This document shows, piece after piece, positions 30,377 to 39,732 of a stretch of DNA of 64,000 nucleotides. Below the pieces are notes generated by a model. It was not told the origin of the DNA and searched no databases. It saw only the letters and a list, made by a program, of their open reading frames with translations. The position numbers and the translations under genes are program-made. Origin of the DNA: Janthinobacterium sp. 67 (GTDB taxonomy: Bacteria > Pseudomonadota > Gammaproteobacteria > Burkholderiales > Burkholderiaceae_D); contig NZ_PGES01000001.1 of NCBI RefSeq assembly GCF_002797895.1, positions 4,092,001 through 4,156,000 of the forward strand, in the 5' to 3' direction. The stretch's first letter is position 1; every line of letters starts with the position of its first letter.

Positions 30377-31759
30377 ATGGAACCTCAAGTCATCAAGATG
30401 TATGCGGCCCGCGAGCAGATCTACCCTCGCGAGGCCAAAGGACGCTACGCTACCTGGCGATGGGTATGCGTATGGCTTACCCAGCTGGCGTTCTACGGCT
30501 TGCCGTGGTTGACCTGGAACGGCAGGCAAGCCCTGCTGTTCGACTTGACCACGCGCAAGTTCTACATTTTCGGCGTCGTGCTGTGGCCCCAGGATTTCAT
30601 CTATCTGGCGGCCCTGCTGATCATCTGTGCGTATTTGTTGTTCCTCGTCACGGCCATTGCCGGGCGGGTGTGGTGCGGGTTTTCTTGCCCGCAAACGGTA
30701 TACACGGAAATCTTTCTGTGGGTCGAACGCCGCATCGAGGGCACGCGCAGCGCGCGCATGGCCCTCGACAGGCAGGGCCCGTCCGTGCGCAAGGCCTTCA
30801 AGAAGACGGCCAAGCACCTGGTATGGGGCGCCATCGCCCTGTGGACGGGCTTTACCTTTGTCGGCTACTTCACGCCGATCAAGGAACTGGCGCGCGAGGT
30901 GACCACCCTCAATTTCGGTCCCTGGGAATGGTTCTGGGTCTTGTTCTACAGCCTGGCAACTTACGGCAACGCGGGCTGGCTGCGCGAACAGGTGTGCAAA
31001 TACATGTGCCCCTACGCGCGCTTCCAGAGCGCCATGTTCGACCAGGACACCCTGATCATCACCTACGATGCCAAGCGCGGCGAACCACGCGGCGCCATGA
31101 GCAAGAAGGCCGGCAACAACGACAAGCTGGGCGACTGCATCGATTGCACCCTGTGCGTGCAGGTGTGTCCGACCGGCATCGATATCCGCAACGGCCTGCA
31201 GTATGAATGCATCGGCTGCGCCGCCTGTGTCGATGCCTGCAACAGCGTGATGGACAAGGTCGAGCGGCCGCGTGGCCTGATACGCTACAGCACCGACCAT
31301 GCGATGGAAAACAACTTCAATTCGAAGCAGATCCGCCAGCGCGCCATGCGCCCGCGCGTGCTGATCTACACGTCCATCCTGGCCCTGATCATCATCGCCG
31401 TATGTACCTCGCTGGCCCTGCGCACGCCCCTGAAAATGGACGTGATCCGCGACCGCGGTTCGATGGGACGCGAAGTGGAAGACGGCATGATCGAAAACGT
31501 CTACCGCCTGCAGATCATGAACACGTCCGAGCAAAGCCAGCATTTCAAGATCAGCGCTTCCGGCTTGCCGGGCCTGACCTTGCTGACGCGCGAAGAAGTG
31601 ACCTTGCAGCCGACGGAAACGCTGGGCTGGCCGATCCGCCTGCGCGTGCCGCACGGCGTGGGCGAGAAGGGCTCGAACAAGATTGCGATCGAATTGCAAT
31701 CGCTGGACGACCCGTCGCTGCACGTGCGCGAAAGCGCGGTCTTCATCGTGCCGCGGTGA
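30377..31759 (+). CDS. ccoG: cbb3 cytochrome oxidase accessory protein CcoG (FixG/RdxA)
   Basis: A 460-residue membrane ferredoxin. After several helices with the conserved RVWCGFSCPQTVYTEIF and CKYMCPYARFQSAMFD, there are two [4Fe-4S] motifs, CIDCTLCVQVCP and CIGCAACVDACN, then a last helix and a C-terminal Ig-like FixG domain. CcoG is a cupric reductase that prepares copper for oxidase assembly. It starts 4 bases after ccoP. Confidence 0.95.
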   Translation: MEPQVIKMYAAREQIYPREAKGRYATWRWVCVWLTQLAFYGLPWLTWNGRQALLFDLTTRKFYIFGVVLWPQDFIYLAALLIICAYLLFLVTAIAGRVWCGFSCPQTVYTEIFLWVERRIEGTRSARMALDRQGPSVRKAFKKTAKHLVWGAIALWTGFTFVGYFTPIKELAREVTTLNFGPWEWFWVLFYSLATYGNAGWLREQVCKYMCPYARFQSAMFDQDTLIITYDAKRGEPRGAMSKKAGNNDKLGDCIDCTLCVQVCPTGIDIRNGLQYECIGCAACVDACNSVMDKVERPRGLIRYSTDHAMENNFNSKQIRQRAMRPRVLIYTSILALIIIAVCTSLALRTPLKMDVIRDRGSMGREVEDGMIENVYRLQIMNTSEQSQHFKISASGLPGLTLLTREEVTLQPTETLGWPIRLRVPHGVGEKGSNKIAIELQSLDDPSLHVRESAVFIVPR

Positions 31760-31768
31760 TGTTGATTC

Positions 31769-31795
31769 GGGGTCGGCCCCTCTGGGTCCGACCCC
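31769..31795. repeat. GGGGTC...GACCCC hairpin repeat, copy 2
   Basis: Arms GGGGTCGGCCCC and GGGTCCGACCCC pair with a single mismatch around TCT, ten bases after the ccoG stop. It is related to the hairpin at 175-202 and to the next copy at 31867. It may terminate the ccoNOQPG transcript. Confidence 0.6.
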
Positions 31796-31866
31796 GGTAT
31801 TTCGCCGTAGGGGTAGCATTCAACATGCGGTAGGTTTACTGTATTTTCAACCCAGAAGCAAAAGCT

Positions 31867-31893
31867 GGGGTCAGACCCAAAGGGTCTGCCCCC
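31867..31893. repeat. GGGGTC...GACCCC hairpin repeat, copy 3
   Basis: GGGGTCAGACCC and GGGTCTGCCCCC pair with one mismatch around AAA, 13 bases before the ccoH start. Its end (CCAAGGAG) provides the ccoH ribosome site, so the hairpin could affect ccoH translation. Confidence 0.6.
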
Positions 31894-31905
31894 AAGGAGA
31901 ACAAA

Positions 31906-32430
31906 ATGTCCGACAGTCTGAAACTGCAAGCCCCCGTTGCCCCGTGGTACAAGCACCGCTGGCCATGGCTGCTGATGATCGGCCCCGGCCTGTCCGTGGT
32001 CGTCGGCAGCTTCATGGGCTATATCGCGTTTACGCAGCCCGACGCGCTGGTGGTGGGCGATTATTACAAGCAAGGCAAGGCGATCAACCAGGATTTGAAG
32101 CGCGACACGATCGCCAGCGACCTGGCCATGGATACGAGCCTGTCATACGACGTGGCGCAGGCGCGCCTGAGCGGTTCCGTGCACAGCTTCGGCAAGGCCT
32201 ATCAGGCTCCTTTGCTGCTGCACCTGGCGCATGCGACCCTGCCGGAAAAGGATATCAAGCTGCTGGTGCAGCCCGATGCGGCCGGCAATTTCTCGGTCGC
32301 CCTGCCGATGCTCGAACGCAGCCGCTGGCAGGTGCTGGTGGAAAACGACAAGCGCGAGTGGCGCCTGTCCGGCATATGGACCTGGCCCGTGCAACGCAGC
32401 ATCGCGCTGCGCGCGGATGAAGAGCTATAA
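31906..32430 (+). CDS. ccoH: FixH-family protein of the cbb3 cluster
   Basis: A 174-residue protein with one N-terminal transmembrane helix (about 16-38, WPWLLMIGPGLSVVVGSFMG) followed by DYYKQGKAINQDLKRD, the FixH signature, and a periplasmic beta-rich domain ending RSIALRADE. It acts with CcoI and CcoG in cbb3 assembly. Two hairpin repeats separate it from ccoG. Confidence 0.9.
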   Translation: MSDSLKLQAPVAPWYKHRWPWLLMIGPGLSVVVGSFMGYIAFTQPDALVVGDYYKQGKAINQDLKRDTIASDLAMDTSLSYDVAQARLSGSVHSFGKAYQAPLLLHLAHATLPEKDIKLLVQPDAAGNFSVALPMLERSRWQVLVENDKREWRLSGIWTWPVQRSIALRADEEL

Positions 32431-32433
32431 AGC

Positions 32434-33192
32434 TTATTTACAGACGTCCGTGCCTGCCGTAATGGCTTTCAGCTTGGCAGGCTGCAAGATCTCGATCTCG
32501 CGGTTCGACACGCGCAGCCAGCCTTCCTTCTTGAATTTCGACAATAAACGGCTGACGCTCTCGATGGTCAGGCCCAGGTAGTTGCCGATTTCCTCGCGCG
32601 ACATGCGCAGCTGGAAATTGCTGCCCGAATAGCCGCGCGCCTCGTAGCGCGACGCCAGGTTGACGATGAAGGCGGCAAAACGCTGCGTCGCCTGCATATT
32701 GCCAAGCAACAGCATGACACTTTGCTCGCGCGTGATTTCCTGGCTCATCATGCGGTGGAAATGACGCAGCAGGGTCGGCATATTGCCCAGCAATTGTTCC
32801 AGGCTGGAAAACGGGATTTCACACACTTCGCTGTCTTCCAGCGCCACCGCATTACAGTGGTGGCGGTCGGCGCTGATGGCGTCCATGCCCAGCAGTTCGC
32901 CGGCCATCTGGAAACCCGTCACCTGCTCTTCGCCACCGGGATTGATCTGATAGGTCTTGAAGTGTCCCAGGCGGATCGCGTACAGGTTCTGGAACGAGTC
33001 GCCGATGCGGAACAGCGAGGCGCCGCGCACGATCTTGCGGCGGCGGCCGATGATCTGGTCCAGCCTGTCCATGTCGCCCACATCGAGGCCCATCGGCAGG
33101 CACAATTGATGCATGCTGCAGGTCGAGCATCGCGCACGCAACGCTTCCACGGTTACTGTGGGCAAGGTTGGAGTGAGTAGCGCTTCAGTCAT
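32434..33192 (-). CDS. fnr: FNR-type oxygen-sensing transcriptional regulator
   Basis: A 252-residue Crp/Fnr regulator. Three N-terminal cysteines (C-x2-C-x5-C, CSTCSMHQLC) and a fourth in the beta-roll (SEVCEIPF) match the [4Fe-4S] ligands of E. coli FNR, so it should lose its cluster and activity in oxygen. The C-terminal helix-turn-helix reads LRMSREEIGNYLGLTIESVSRLLSKF, with the E-x2-S-R DNA contacts. The start at 33192 follows an AAAGGT site. It converges on ccoH with only 3 bases between them. It is the likely reader of the two boxes at 20322 and 27118. Confidence 0.95.
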   Translation of the reverse strand: MTEALLTPTLPTVTVEALRARCSTCSMHQLCLPMGLDVGDMDRLDQIIGRRRKIVRGASLFRIGDSFQNLYAIRLGHFKTYQINPGGEEQVTGFQMAGELLGMDAISADRHHCNAVALEDSEVCEIPFSSLEQLLGNMPTLLRHFHRMMSQEITREQSVMLLLGNMQATQRFAAFIVNLASRYEARGYSGSNFQLRMSREEIGNYLGLTIESVSRLLSKFKKEGWLRVSNREIEILQPAKLKAITAGTDVCK

Positions 33193-33431
33193 GTCGGTAC
33201 CTTTTAGAAAATGCAACAACAAGTTTACTGCATACAGGGTTGCCGTGTGCCAATTTCACGGTAATTTCGGCGAATAAACGACGTCCAGCCTTTAATTATA
33301 TGGCAACATCGTCACAAGCCCATGCGAGGAGGGGCATTTGCGCGGTGCCGCTTGCCAAGTTGATGTATTGATAGGAAAATTCCTAACAGCATTATCTGCC
33401 GCCTGTGCCGCCCGGTACTGAAAAGGAAATC

Positions 33432-36400
33432 ATGAAGCCTCTCGGCATCAAAGCAAAAGTCGCGCTGGCCACCAGCCTGACCTCGATCGCCATGATCGCG
33501 CTGGTCACCATGATCCAGGTGCGGCACATGCGCGACGACTTCACGCGAGTACTGCTGAGCCAGCAGTCTTCCCTGATCAGCCGCACCGCAGCCGAGCTCG
33601 ACGACAAACTGGGCATGCTGCTGCAGATCGTCACCCTGACGGCCAGGCAGCAGCCGCCGGAATTGATCGCCCAGCCGGCCCAATTACGCGAATACTATTC
33701 GCGCCGCTCGATGCTGGTGCTGTTCGACGACGTGCTGGTGCTCGATGCGCAGGGCGCTGTCGTGGCCGACATGCCGGAAGTGGCGGGGCGCGCCGGCATC
33801 AACGTCGCCGAACGCGAGTATTTCCAGACCGTCCTGCGCACGCGCCAGCCCATGATCACGGAACCCATGCTGGGCAAGTCGAGCGGCATGCCCATCGTGC
33901 AGATGGTGGCGCCCGTGCTGGCCGCCGATGGCCAGGTGGCCGGCGTGGTGATCGGCGTGCTGCGCCTGTACAAGGACAATCTGCTGGGACGTCTGCGCAC
34001 GGAAAAGATCGGCAAGAGCGGCTATTACTTCATCCTCACGCGCGGCGCCGTGCCGCGCTACGTGCTGTACCCCGATACCAGCCGCTTGTTGCAGCCGCGC
34101 CAACCGAACGCCAACCCGACCACCACCCAGCTATTGAAGGAAGATGGCGAAGGCAGCATGGTCAGCACCAACAGCCGCGGCGTCACGGCCGTCAACAGCT
34201 TCAAGCGCCTGAAATCGGTGAACTGGCTGCTGGCCGCCTCGCTGCCCGTCGACGACGCCTTCGAACCGTTCGACGGCGTGCTGTACCGGCTGGTGCTGTG
34301 GAGCATCCTCGCCTCGCTGCTGGCCGCTGCCGTTCTGGGCTGGGTCACCGTGCGCCTGCTGTCGCCGCTGGTGCGTTTGCGCGACACCTTGCTGGCCCTG
34401 CGCACCAGCGGCAGCCGTTTCACCCCCGTGCCGGTGCGGCAGCGCGACGAGATCGGCGAACTGACGGAAGCGTTCAACGGCCTGATGAGCGAACGCGACC
34501 GCCTGCAGCAGGAACTCGAATCGCGCGCGGCCGAGCTGGAGCAGGAGCGCGACCGGGCCGAGGCGGCCAACCGCGCGAAGAGCGATTTCGTGGCCAACAT
34601 GAGCCATGAAATCCGCACGCCCCTCAATGCCGTGCTGGGCATGGTGTATTTGCTGGGCAATACCAAGCTCGATACGGAACAGCGCAAGTATCTGACCATG
34701 GTGCGCGTGGCGGGCCAGTCGCTGCTGGGCATCCTCAATGACGTGCTCGACTATTCGAAGATCGAGGCGCGCCGCATGGAATTGTCGCCCGTCGAATTCG
34801 ACCTCGACGAAGTCATGAATACCCTGGCCACGACGATGACGATGAACGCGGGCGAAAAGGAGCTGGAACTGGCCATCGCCGTCGAGCCCGACGTGCCGCG
34901 GCGCCTCGTGGGCGACGCCCAGCGCCTGCAGCAGATTCTCGTCAACCTGGCCGGCAACGCCATCAAATTTACCGAGAACGGCGAAGTGGTGGTGGCCGTC
35001 AGCCTGGCCGAAAGCGAAAACGGCCGCGCCTGGCTGCGCTTCGAAGTGCGCGACACGGGCATCGGCATGACGGAATTGCAGCAACAGCAGCTGTTTGCCG
35101 CGTTTTCGCAGGGCGACCAGAGCATCACGCGGCGCTTCGGCGGCACGGGCCTGGGCCTGGCCATCAGCAAGCAGCTGATCCACATGATGGGCGGCGACAT
35201 CGCCGTCGCCAGCAGCGAAGGCAAGGGCAGCCGCTTCTGGTTCAGCGTGCCCTTCGAGATGCTGGCGCAACCGGCCGAAACGCGGCGCACGCCGGCGCTG
35301 GGACAGCTGCGCCTGCTGGTGGCCGACGACAACCGCACCACGCGCGAACTGATCGTGAAACTGATCGAGGCGTGGGGCTGGCTGGCCGACGAAGTGGACT
35401 CCGGCTTTGCCGCCATCGAACTGTACCGCGAGCGCCTGGCGCAGCAGCAACCGTACGACGTCGTGCTGGCCGACTGGCACATGCCCGTCATGGACGGCCT
35501 GGCCACGGCCAAGGCCATCCGCCAGGCGGCCAGCGGCCAGCGCCAGCCCATCGTGGTGATGGTCAACGCCTTCGCCCGCAATCACCTCGAGGAAATCTCC
35601 AGCGCGGCCGAGGCCGACGTCGTGCTGATGAAACCGATCACGGGATCGAGCCTGTTCGACGCCCTGCACCAGGCGCTGATCACGAAGAACGACGGCGGCG
35701 AGCAGCGCATCCTGCACCAGCCGCTGGGCACGGAACTGGCCGGCGTGCATTTCCTGCTGGTGGAAGACAATCATTTGAACCAGGCCGTGGCGCGCGGCAT
35801 CCTCGAACACATGGGCGCCACCCTGGACGTGGTGGGCGACGGCTTGCAGGCCGTGGAGCGGCTGCGCACGGAAGCGCTGCGCTACGACATCGTGCTGATG
35901 GACATGCAGATGCCCGTCATGGACGGCTTCAGCGCCACCCACATCATCCGCACGGAACTGCGCTTGAGCCTGCCCGTGATCGCCATGACGGCCGGCGTGC
36001 TGGCGTCCGAACGCGAGCGCTGCATGACGGCCGGCATCAGCGATTTCATCGCCAAGCCCGTCGTGGTGGAAGAGATGATGGAAGTCATCCTGCGCCACCT
36101 GCCCAAGCGCCCGCCGGTGCAGGCGGCCGAGCCGGCGCGCGTCGCCGATGAGGAAGTGTTTTCCATGGCGCCGCTGATGCGCGTGATGGGACGCGACGCG
36201 AAGGGACGCGGCGTGCTGCGGCGCATGGTCGAAGACGCGCTGAACAAGGGCATGACGCCCGTGCGCGACGCTGAAGCGGCGTTGCAGTCGGGCCGCCACA
36301 GCGACGTGGCGCGCATCCTGCACAGCGTGCGCGGCTCCGTGGGCACCCTGGGCACGAAACGCCTGATCCGCGCCGCGTTCGCCACCGAGGAAGCCATCGA

Positions 36401-36506
36401 TGCGGGGCGCCTGGACGAGGTGCCGGCGCTGCTGGCGCACGCGGCGCAGGAACTGGAACTGGCGCTGGCGGCGGCGGCGGATTGGTTGTCGAGGCTGAAG
36501 GATTAA
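33432..36506 (+). CDS. Hybrid sensor histidine kinase with two receivers and HPt
   Basis: A 1024-residue membrane kinase. It has an N-terminal helix, a periplasmic double-Cache region (about 35-275), a second helix (about 285-307), HAMP, a HisKA domain with His392 in [15 protein letters not shown], an HATPase domain ([12 protein letters not shown]), receiver 1 (Asp681 in LADWHMP), receiver 2 (Asp824 in LMDMQMP) and a C-terminal HPt domain with His964 ([12 protein letters not shown]). All phosphorelay residues are present. The partner regulator is not adjacent and the ligand is unknown. A perfect TAGGAA-AA-TTCCTA palindrome lies at 33372-33385 in front. Confidence 0.92.
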   Translation: MKPLGIKAKVALATSLTSIAMIALVTMIQVRHMRDDFTRVLLSQQSSLISRTAAELDDKLGMLLQIVTLTARQQPPELIAQPAQLREYYSRRSMLVLFDDVLVLDAQGAVVADMPEVAGRAGINVAEREYFQTVLRTRQPMITEPMLGKSSGMPIVQMVAPVLAADGQVAGVVIGVLRLYKDNLLGRLRTEKIGKSGYYFILTRGAVPRYVLYPDTSRLLQPRQPNANPTTTQLLKEDGEGSMVSTNSRGVTAVNSFKRLKSVNWLLAASLPVDDAFEPFDGVLYRLVLWSILASLLAAAVLGWVTVRLLSPLVRLRDTLLALRTSGSRFTPVPVRQRDEIGELTEAFNGLMSERDRLQQELESRAAELEQERDRAEAANRAKSDFVANMSHEIRTPLNAVLGMVYLLGNTKLDTEQRKYLTMVRVAGQSLLGILNDVLDYSKIEARRMELSPVEFDLDEVMNTLATTMTMNAGEKELELAIAVEPDVPRRLVGDAQRLQQILVNLAGNAIKFTENGEVVVAVSLAESENGRAWLRFEVRDTGIGMTELQQQQLFAAFSQGDQSITRRFGGTGLGLAISKQLIHMMGGDIAVASSEGKGSRFWFSVPFEMLAQPAETRRTPALGQLRLLVADDNRTTRELIVKLIEAWGWLADEVDSGFAAIELYRERLAQQQPYDVVLADWHMPVMDGLATAKAIRQAASGQRQPIVVMVNAFARNHLEEISSAAEADVVLMKPITGSSLFDALHQALITKNDGGEQRILHQPLGTELAGVHFLLVEDNHLNQAVARGILEHMGATLDVVGDGLQAVERLRTEALRYDIVLMDMQMPVMDGFSATHIIRTELRLSLPVIAMTAGVLASERERCMTAGISDFIAKPVVVEEMMEVILRHLPKRPPVQAAEPARVADEEVFSMAPLMRVMGRDAKGRGVLRRMVEDALNKGMTPVRDAEAALQSGRHSDVARILHSVRGSVGTLGTKRLIRAAFATEEAIDAGRLDEVPALLAHAAQELELALAAAADWLSRLKD

Positions 36507-36510
36507 AAGG

Positions 36511-36594
36511 GTAGGTCGGATTAGCGCCACGCGCGTAATCCGACAGGACGCGGCAACAATGTTGTCGGATTACGCTGCGCTAATCCGACCTACG
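36511..36594. repeat. REP-like palindromic pair (BIME), complete copy
   Basis: Two inverted units: TAGGTCGGATTAGCG ... CGCGTAATCCGACA, a linker with CAACAATGTTG, then TGTCGGATTACGC ... GCTAATCCGACCTACG. Each unit is itself a hairpin. It lies between the hybrid kinase and modE, which converge. Related copies are at 47374, 52729, 59991 and 61254. Confidence 0.85.
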
Positions 36595-36597
36595 CAC

Positions 36598-37413
36598 TTA
36601 TGCGGGCACACCGAGTATCACGCTGGACGCTTTAAATATCGCCGTCACGCTGCTGCCGATGACGATACCCAGGTCGGTGCAGCTCTGGTTGGTGATGATG
36701 GCGGCAATCGTGCCGCCGCGCGGCAAGTCCAGCACCACTTCCGTGTTGACGGCGCCCGTCTGCACGCGCGTGACCGTGCCGGCCAGCTGGTTGCGCGCGG
36801 AAAAGCGCGCGCCTTCGCTGTCGGTCACGAGGATGATGGACGAGGCCTTGATCAGCGCAAACGCTTCCGCGCCCGGCACCAGGCCCAGGCTTGCGCTGCT
36901 GCCCTGGGTGACGATGGCCACGATGTGCTGGCCACCGGGCAACTCCAGGGTGACTTCGTCGTTGACGGCGCCCTGTTTCAGTTCAACCACCTTGCCCAGG
37001 AATTGATTGCGTGCCGTCGTTTTCATGGCCATTCTCCGTATGAGTAAAAGATCGTCGGCGATGCCTTCGGCCTGGCTGCCCAGCTGGCGCAGGTAGCGTG
37101 CATGCTCGCGCTCGATGATGCGGAAATTGTCGACCAGCTGGCGCCCCCGCTGCGTCAGCCGCGTGCCGCCGCCGCCCTTGCCGCCCGTCAGGCGCTCGAC
37201 CAGCGGTTCGCCGGCCAGGTTGTTCATCGCGTCGATGGCGTCCCAGGCCGCCTTGTAGCTCATCTTCACAAGCTTGGCCGCCTGCGTGATGGAGCCGCAT
37301 TCGGCGATGGCGCCCAGCAACTCCACCCTGCCGGCGCCACCGAGGTTTTCTCCGCCCACCGTCATCCATACCGAGCCTTCCAGGCCGATTTCCGCTGCCG
37401 CTGATTTATCCAA
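36598..37413 (-). CDS. modE: Molybdate-responsive regulator ModE
   Basis: A regulator with an N-terminal winged helix (LLGAIAECGSITQAAKLVKM, SYKAAWDAIDAMNN, GGKGGGGTRLT) and two C-terminal TOBE/Mop molybdate-binding units (TSARNQ-like TTARNQFLGKV and FSARNQLAGTV). A TTG start at 37413 is proposed (271 residues): it overlaps the end of modC and has GGGGGA five bases upstream. The ATG at 37365 would cut residues before GGENLGGAGR. Placing modE last in modABC-modE makes it self-regulated through the box at 39603. Confidence 0.88.
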   Translation of the reverse strand: MDKSAAAEIGLEGSVWMTVGGENLGGAGRVELLGAIAECGSITQAAKLVKMSYKAAWDAIDAMNNLAGEPLVERLTGGKGGGGTRLTQRGRQLVDNFRIIEREHARYLRQLGSQAEGIADDLLLIRRMAMKTTARNQFLGKVVELKQGAVNDEVTLELPGGQHIVAIVTQGSSASLGLVPGAEAFALIKASSIILVTDSEGARFSARNQLAGTVTRVQTGAVNTEVVLDLPRGGTIAAIITNQSCTDLGIVIGSSVTAIFKASSVILGVPA

Positions 37414-38107
37414 TGCGTTCCCCCAATGCCATGTGGTCTTCCCTGTTATCGATCTGTCCGTCGCGCAAGTACAGCACGTGTTCGCCCAGGATGCGCGCAT
37501 CTTCCGGATCGTGCGTGATCAGGATCATGGGCACGTCCAGGCGCTGCTGCCACTGGCTCAATTCCAGCCGCATTTTGACACGCAGGGCCGGATCGAGGGC
37601 GGCAAACGGCTCGTCGAGCAGCAGCGCGCTCGGTTCGGCCACGAGCGCCCTCGCCAGCGCCACCCGCTGGCGCTGGCCTCCGGACAACTCGTCGGGGAAC
37701 TGGTGCGCCAGTTCCTGCAAGTGGAAGGCATCGAGCCAATGCTCGACCTTCTGCAATTTTTCGCGCGCACGCGGATTGAACCAGCCGCGGCTCAGGCCAA
37801 AGCCCACGTTCTGGCGCACCGTCAGGTGCGGGAACAGCGCGTAATCCTGGAACAGGTAGGCGACGTTGCGCTGCTGCGGCGGCAGGTTGATGCCGGCGGC
37901 CGAGTCGAACAGGGTGCGGCCATTCAGGCGGATATGGCCTTCGTCCGGCGTGAAGAGACCGGCAATGGCTTTCAGGGTCATGCTCTTGCCGGCGCCGGAC
38001 GGGCCATACATGGCGATGCGCTGGCTGCTGGACGTGCATTGCACCTGCAGGTCGAAGCGGCGTTTGCCGGAGCGCAAGGTGGCGCGGAGGTCGAGGTCGA
38101 GTTGCAT
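37406..38107 (-). CDS. modC: Molybdate ABC transporter ATP-binding protein
   Basis: A compact 233-residue ABC ATPase. Walker A is GPSGAGKSMT, the signature LSGGQRQRVALARAL and Walker B LLLDEPFAALDP. Typical ModC proteins of about 350 residues carry a C-terminal TOBE domain; this one ends soon after DGQIDNREDHMALGERIG and lacks it. The start at 38107 is preferred; an ATG at 38128 overlapping the modB stop is the alternative. It energises ModB. Confidence 0.93.
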   Translation of the reverse strand: MQLDLDLRATLRSGKRRFDLQVQCTSSSQRIAMYGPSGAGKSMTLKAIAGLFTPDEGHIRLNGRTLFDSAAGINLPPQQRNVAYLFQDYALFPHLTVRQNVGFGLSRGWFNPRAREKLQKVEHWLDAFHLQELAHQFPDELSGGQRQRVALARALVAEPSALLLDEPFAALDPALRVKMRLELSQWQQRLDVPMILITHDPEDARILGEHVLYLRDGQIDNREDHMALGERIG

Positions 38108-38124
38108 GGGCGTCATCCTCAGCG

Positions 38125-38796
38125 TCATTTATGCGCGACGCGCCCGGGCGCCAGGCGGCCAGCCGACAGCAGCACCACGATGCAGACCAGGGAGGTGATC
38201 AGCACCAGCGTATTGGCCACGTCGTCCTGGCCCGCCTGCACGGCTTCGTACACGGCCACCGACAGGGTCTGCGTCTTGCCGGGGATGCTGCCGGCCACCA
38301 TCAGGGTGGCGCCGAATTCGCCCAGCGCGCGCACGAATCCCAGCAGCACGCCGGCCAGGATGCCGCGCCAGGCCAGCGGTAACGTGACGCGAAAGAAAAT
38401 CGCCATTTCGGAAATGCCCAGCACGCGGGCCGCCTGCTCGAGCTGGCCGTCGACGGCCTCGAAGGCGGCGCGCGCCGGCTTGAAGACGAGGGGAAAGGCG
38501 ACCACGGTGGAAGCGATCACGGCGCCCTGCCACGTAAAAATCAGGTTGATGCCGAAGTTGTCCTGCAACCAGATGCCCAGGGTGCCGCGCCGGCCCAGCA
38601 GCACCAGCAGGTAATAGCCGAGCACGGTCGGCGGCATCACCATCGGCAGGGTCAACAGGGCGTCGAGCAACTCTCGCCCGGGAAAACGCGTGCGCGCCAG
38701 CAGATAGCCCGTGCCGATGCCGAGCAACAAATTGAGCGCCGTGGCCCATGCCGCCACTTTGAGCGACAGGGCCAGCGCGGTCCAGGCGATATCCAT
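38125..38796 (-). CDS. modB: Molybdate ABC transporter permease
   Basis: A 223-residue permease with five or six helices. The cytoplasmic ATPase-contact loop reads EAVDGQLEQAARVLGISE, and FVRALGEFGATLMVAGSIPGKTQTL is the ModB signature. It follows modA by 15 bases. Confidence 0.95.
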   Translation of the reverse strand: MDIAWTALALSLKVAAWATALNLLLGIGTGYLLARTRFPGRELLDALLTLPMVMPPTVLGYYLLVLLGRRGTLGIWLQDNFGINLIFTWQGAVIASTVVAFPLVFKPARAAFEAVDGQLEQAARVLGISEMAIFFRVTLPLAWRGILAGVLLGFVRALGEFGATLMVAGSIPGKTQTLSVAVYEAVQAGQDDVANTLVLITSLVCIVVLLSAGRLAPGRVAHK

Positions 38797-38811
38797 GTGC
38801 AGTCGTTTGCC

Positions 38812-39570
38812 TTATGGCTTCTTGAAACCGTACTTGGCGAGGATGGCTTGCGCCGACGCCGTCTGCAGGTAGCTGACGAAGCGCTTCGCTTCGGCCGCGT
38901 TGCCGCTGCCCTTGATGGTGGCGATCGGGTACAGCACGGGCGAGGCCAAAGGCACCTCCAGCACCACGTTTACCTTGTCTTTCATGATGGCCGCGTCCGT
39001 GGCGTAGACAAAGCCCGCATCGACTTCGCCGCGCGCCACATAGTCGAGCGACTGGCGCACGTTCTGCGTGCCGATGGCCTTCGCTTGCACGGCGTCCCAC
39101 AGCTTGGCCTTCTTCAGCGCGCCTTCCGAGTAACGGCCGACGGGCACGCTGGCCGGATTGGCGATTGCCACGCGGGTCACGTCCTTGTGCGTCAGGTCGC
39201 TCAAGCTCTTGATGCCCAGCTTGCTGTCGTGCGGCACGATCAGCACCAGGCTGTTGCCGACGAAGTCCATGCGGTCGGCCGGCAGCACCAGGCCCTGCTT
39301 TTGCGCCGCATCCATGGTTTCCTGGTCGGCTGAGGCAAACACGTCCACGGGCGCGCCCTTGACGATCTGCTGCAGCAGCACGCCCGAGGCGGCGAAGTTC
39401 AGGGACACCTTGCTGCCCGGATACTGCGCCTCATAGCCCTGCGCCGCCTCCTTGAACGCATTCGTCAGGCTGGCTGCGGCCGACACGACCACTTCGCCGG
39501 CAAGGGCGGACGAGGCGGCGGTGGCAAAGAGGGCGGCGCCGAGCAGTGTGGCGAGGGAGGTGAGGCGCAT
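38812..39570 (-). CDS. modA: Molybdate-binding periplasmic protein
   Basis: A 252-residue substrate-binding protein with a signal peptide ending near SSALA-GEV. VSAAASLTNAFKEAA and LNFAASGVLLQQIVKGAPVD are the oxyanion-binding segments of ModA, with Ser residues that hydrogen-bond molybdate. First gene of modABC-modE, behind a ModE box. Confidence 0.95.
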   Translation of the reverse strand: MRLTSLATLLGAALFATAASSALAGEVVVSAAASLTNAFKEAAQGYEAQYPGSKVSLNFAASGVLLQQIVKGAPVDVFASADQETMDAAQKQGLVLPADRMDFVGNSLVLIVPHDSKLGIKSLSDLTHKDVTRVAIANPASVPVGRYSEGALKKAKLWDAVQAKAIGTQNVRQSLDYVARGEVDAGFVYATDAAIMKDKVNVVLEVPLASPVLYPIATIKGSGNAAEAKRFVSYLQTASAQAILAKYGFKKP

Positions 39571-39602
39571 GATCGTATCCTTGATGAGAAGAGAACCAGG
39601 CT

Positions 39603-39626
39603 CGTAATATACACCGATATATAGCG
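39603..39626. promoter_or_regulatory. ModE-binding site
   Basis: CGTAATATA-N6-TATATAGCG is an inverted repeat fitting the known ModE consensus (CGnTATATA-N6-TATATnnCG). It is 32 bases upstream of the modA start codon, placed to block transcription when molybdate-loaded ModE binds. Confidence 0.85.
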
Positions 39627-39732
39627 TTCTGCCATTGCGTGGGTCAAGACTATGCCAATGGCATTGACAGATGCGGATAGTCGGACTATTTTTAAAAATA
39701 GAAGAATATCAACTACTTTCCAGGGTTAAACG

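Noticed and set aside
33372..33385. TAGGAA-AA-TTCCTA palindrome before the hybrid kinase as a named regulator site
   Set aside because: The symmetry is real but fits no known consensus I can name, so it is mentioned only in the kinase entry.
34131..36530. 799-codon minus-strand open frame opposite the hybrid kinase
   Set aside because: Composition is typical of a shadow frame; the kinase on the other strand has every catalytic motif in order.
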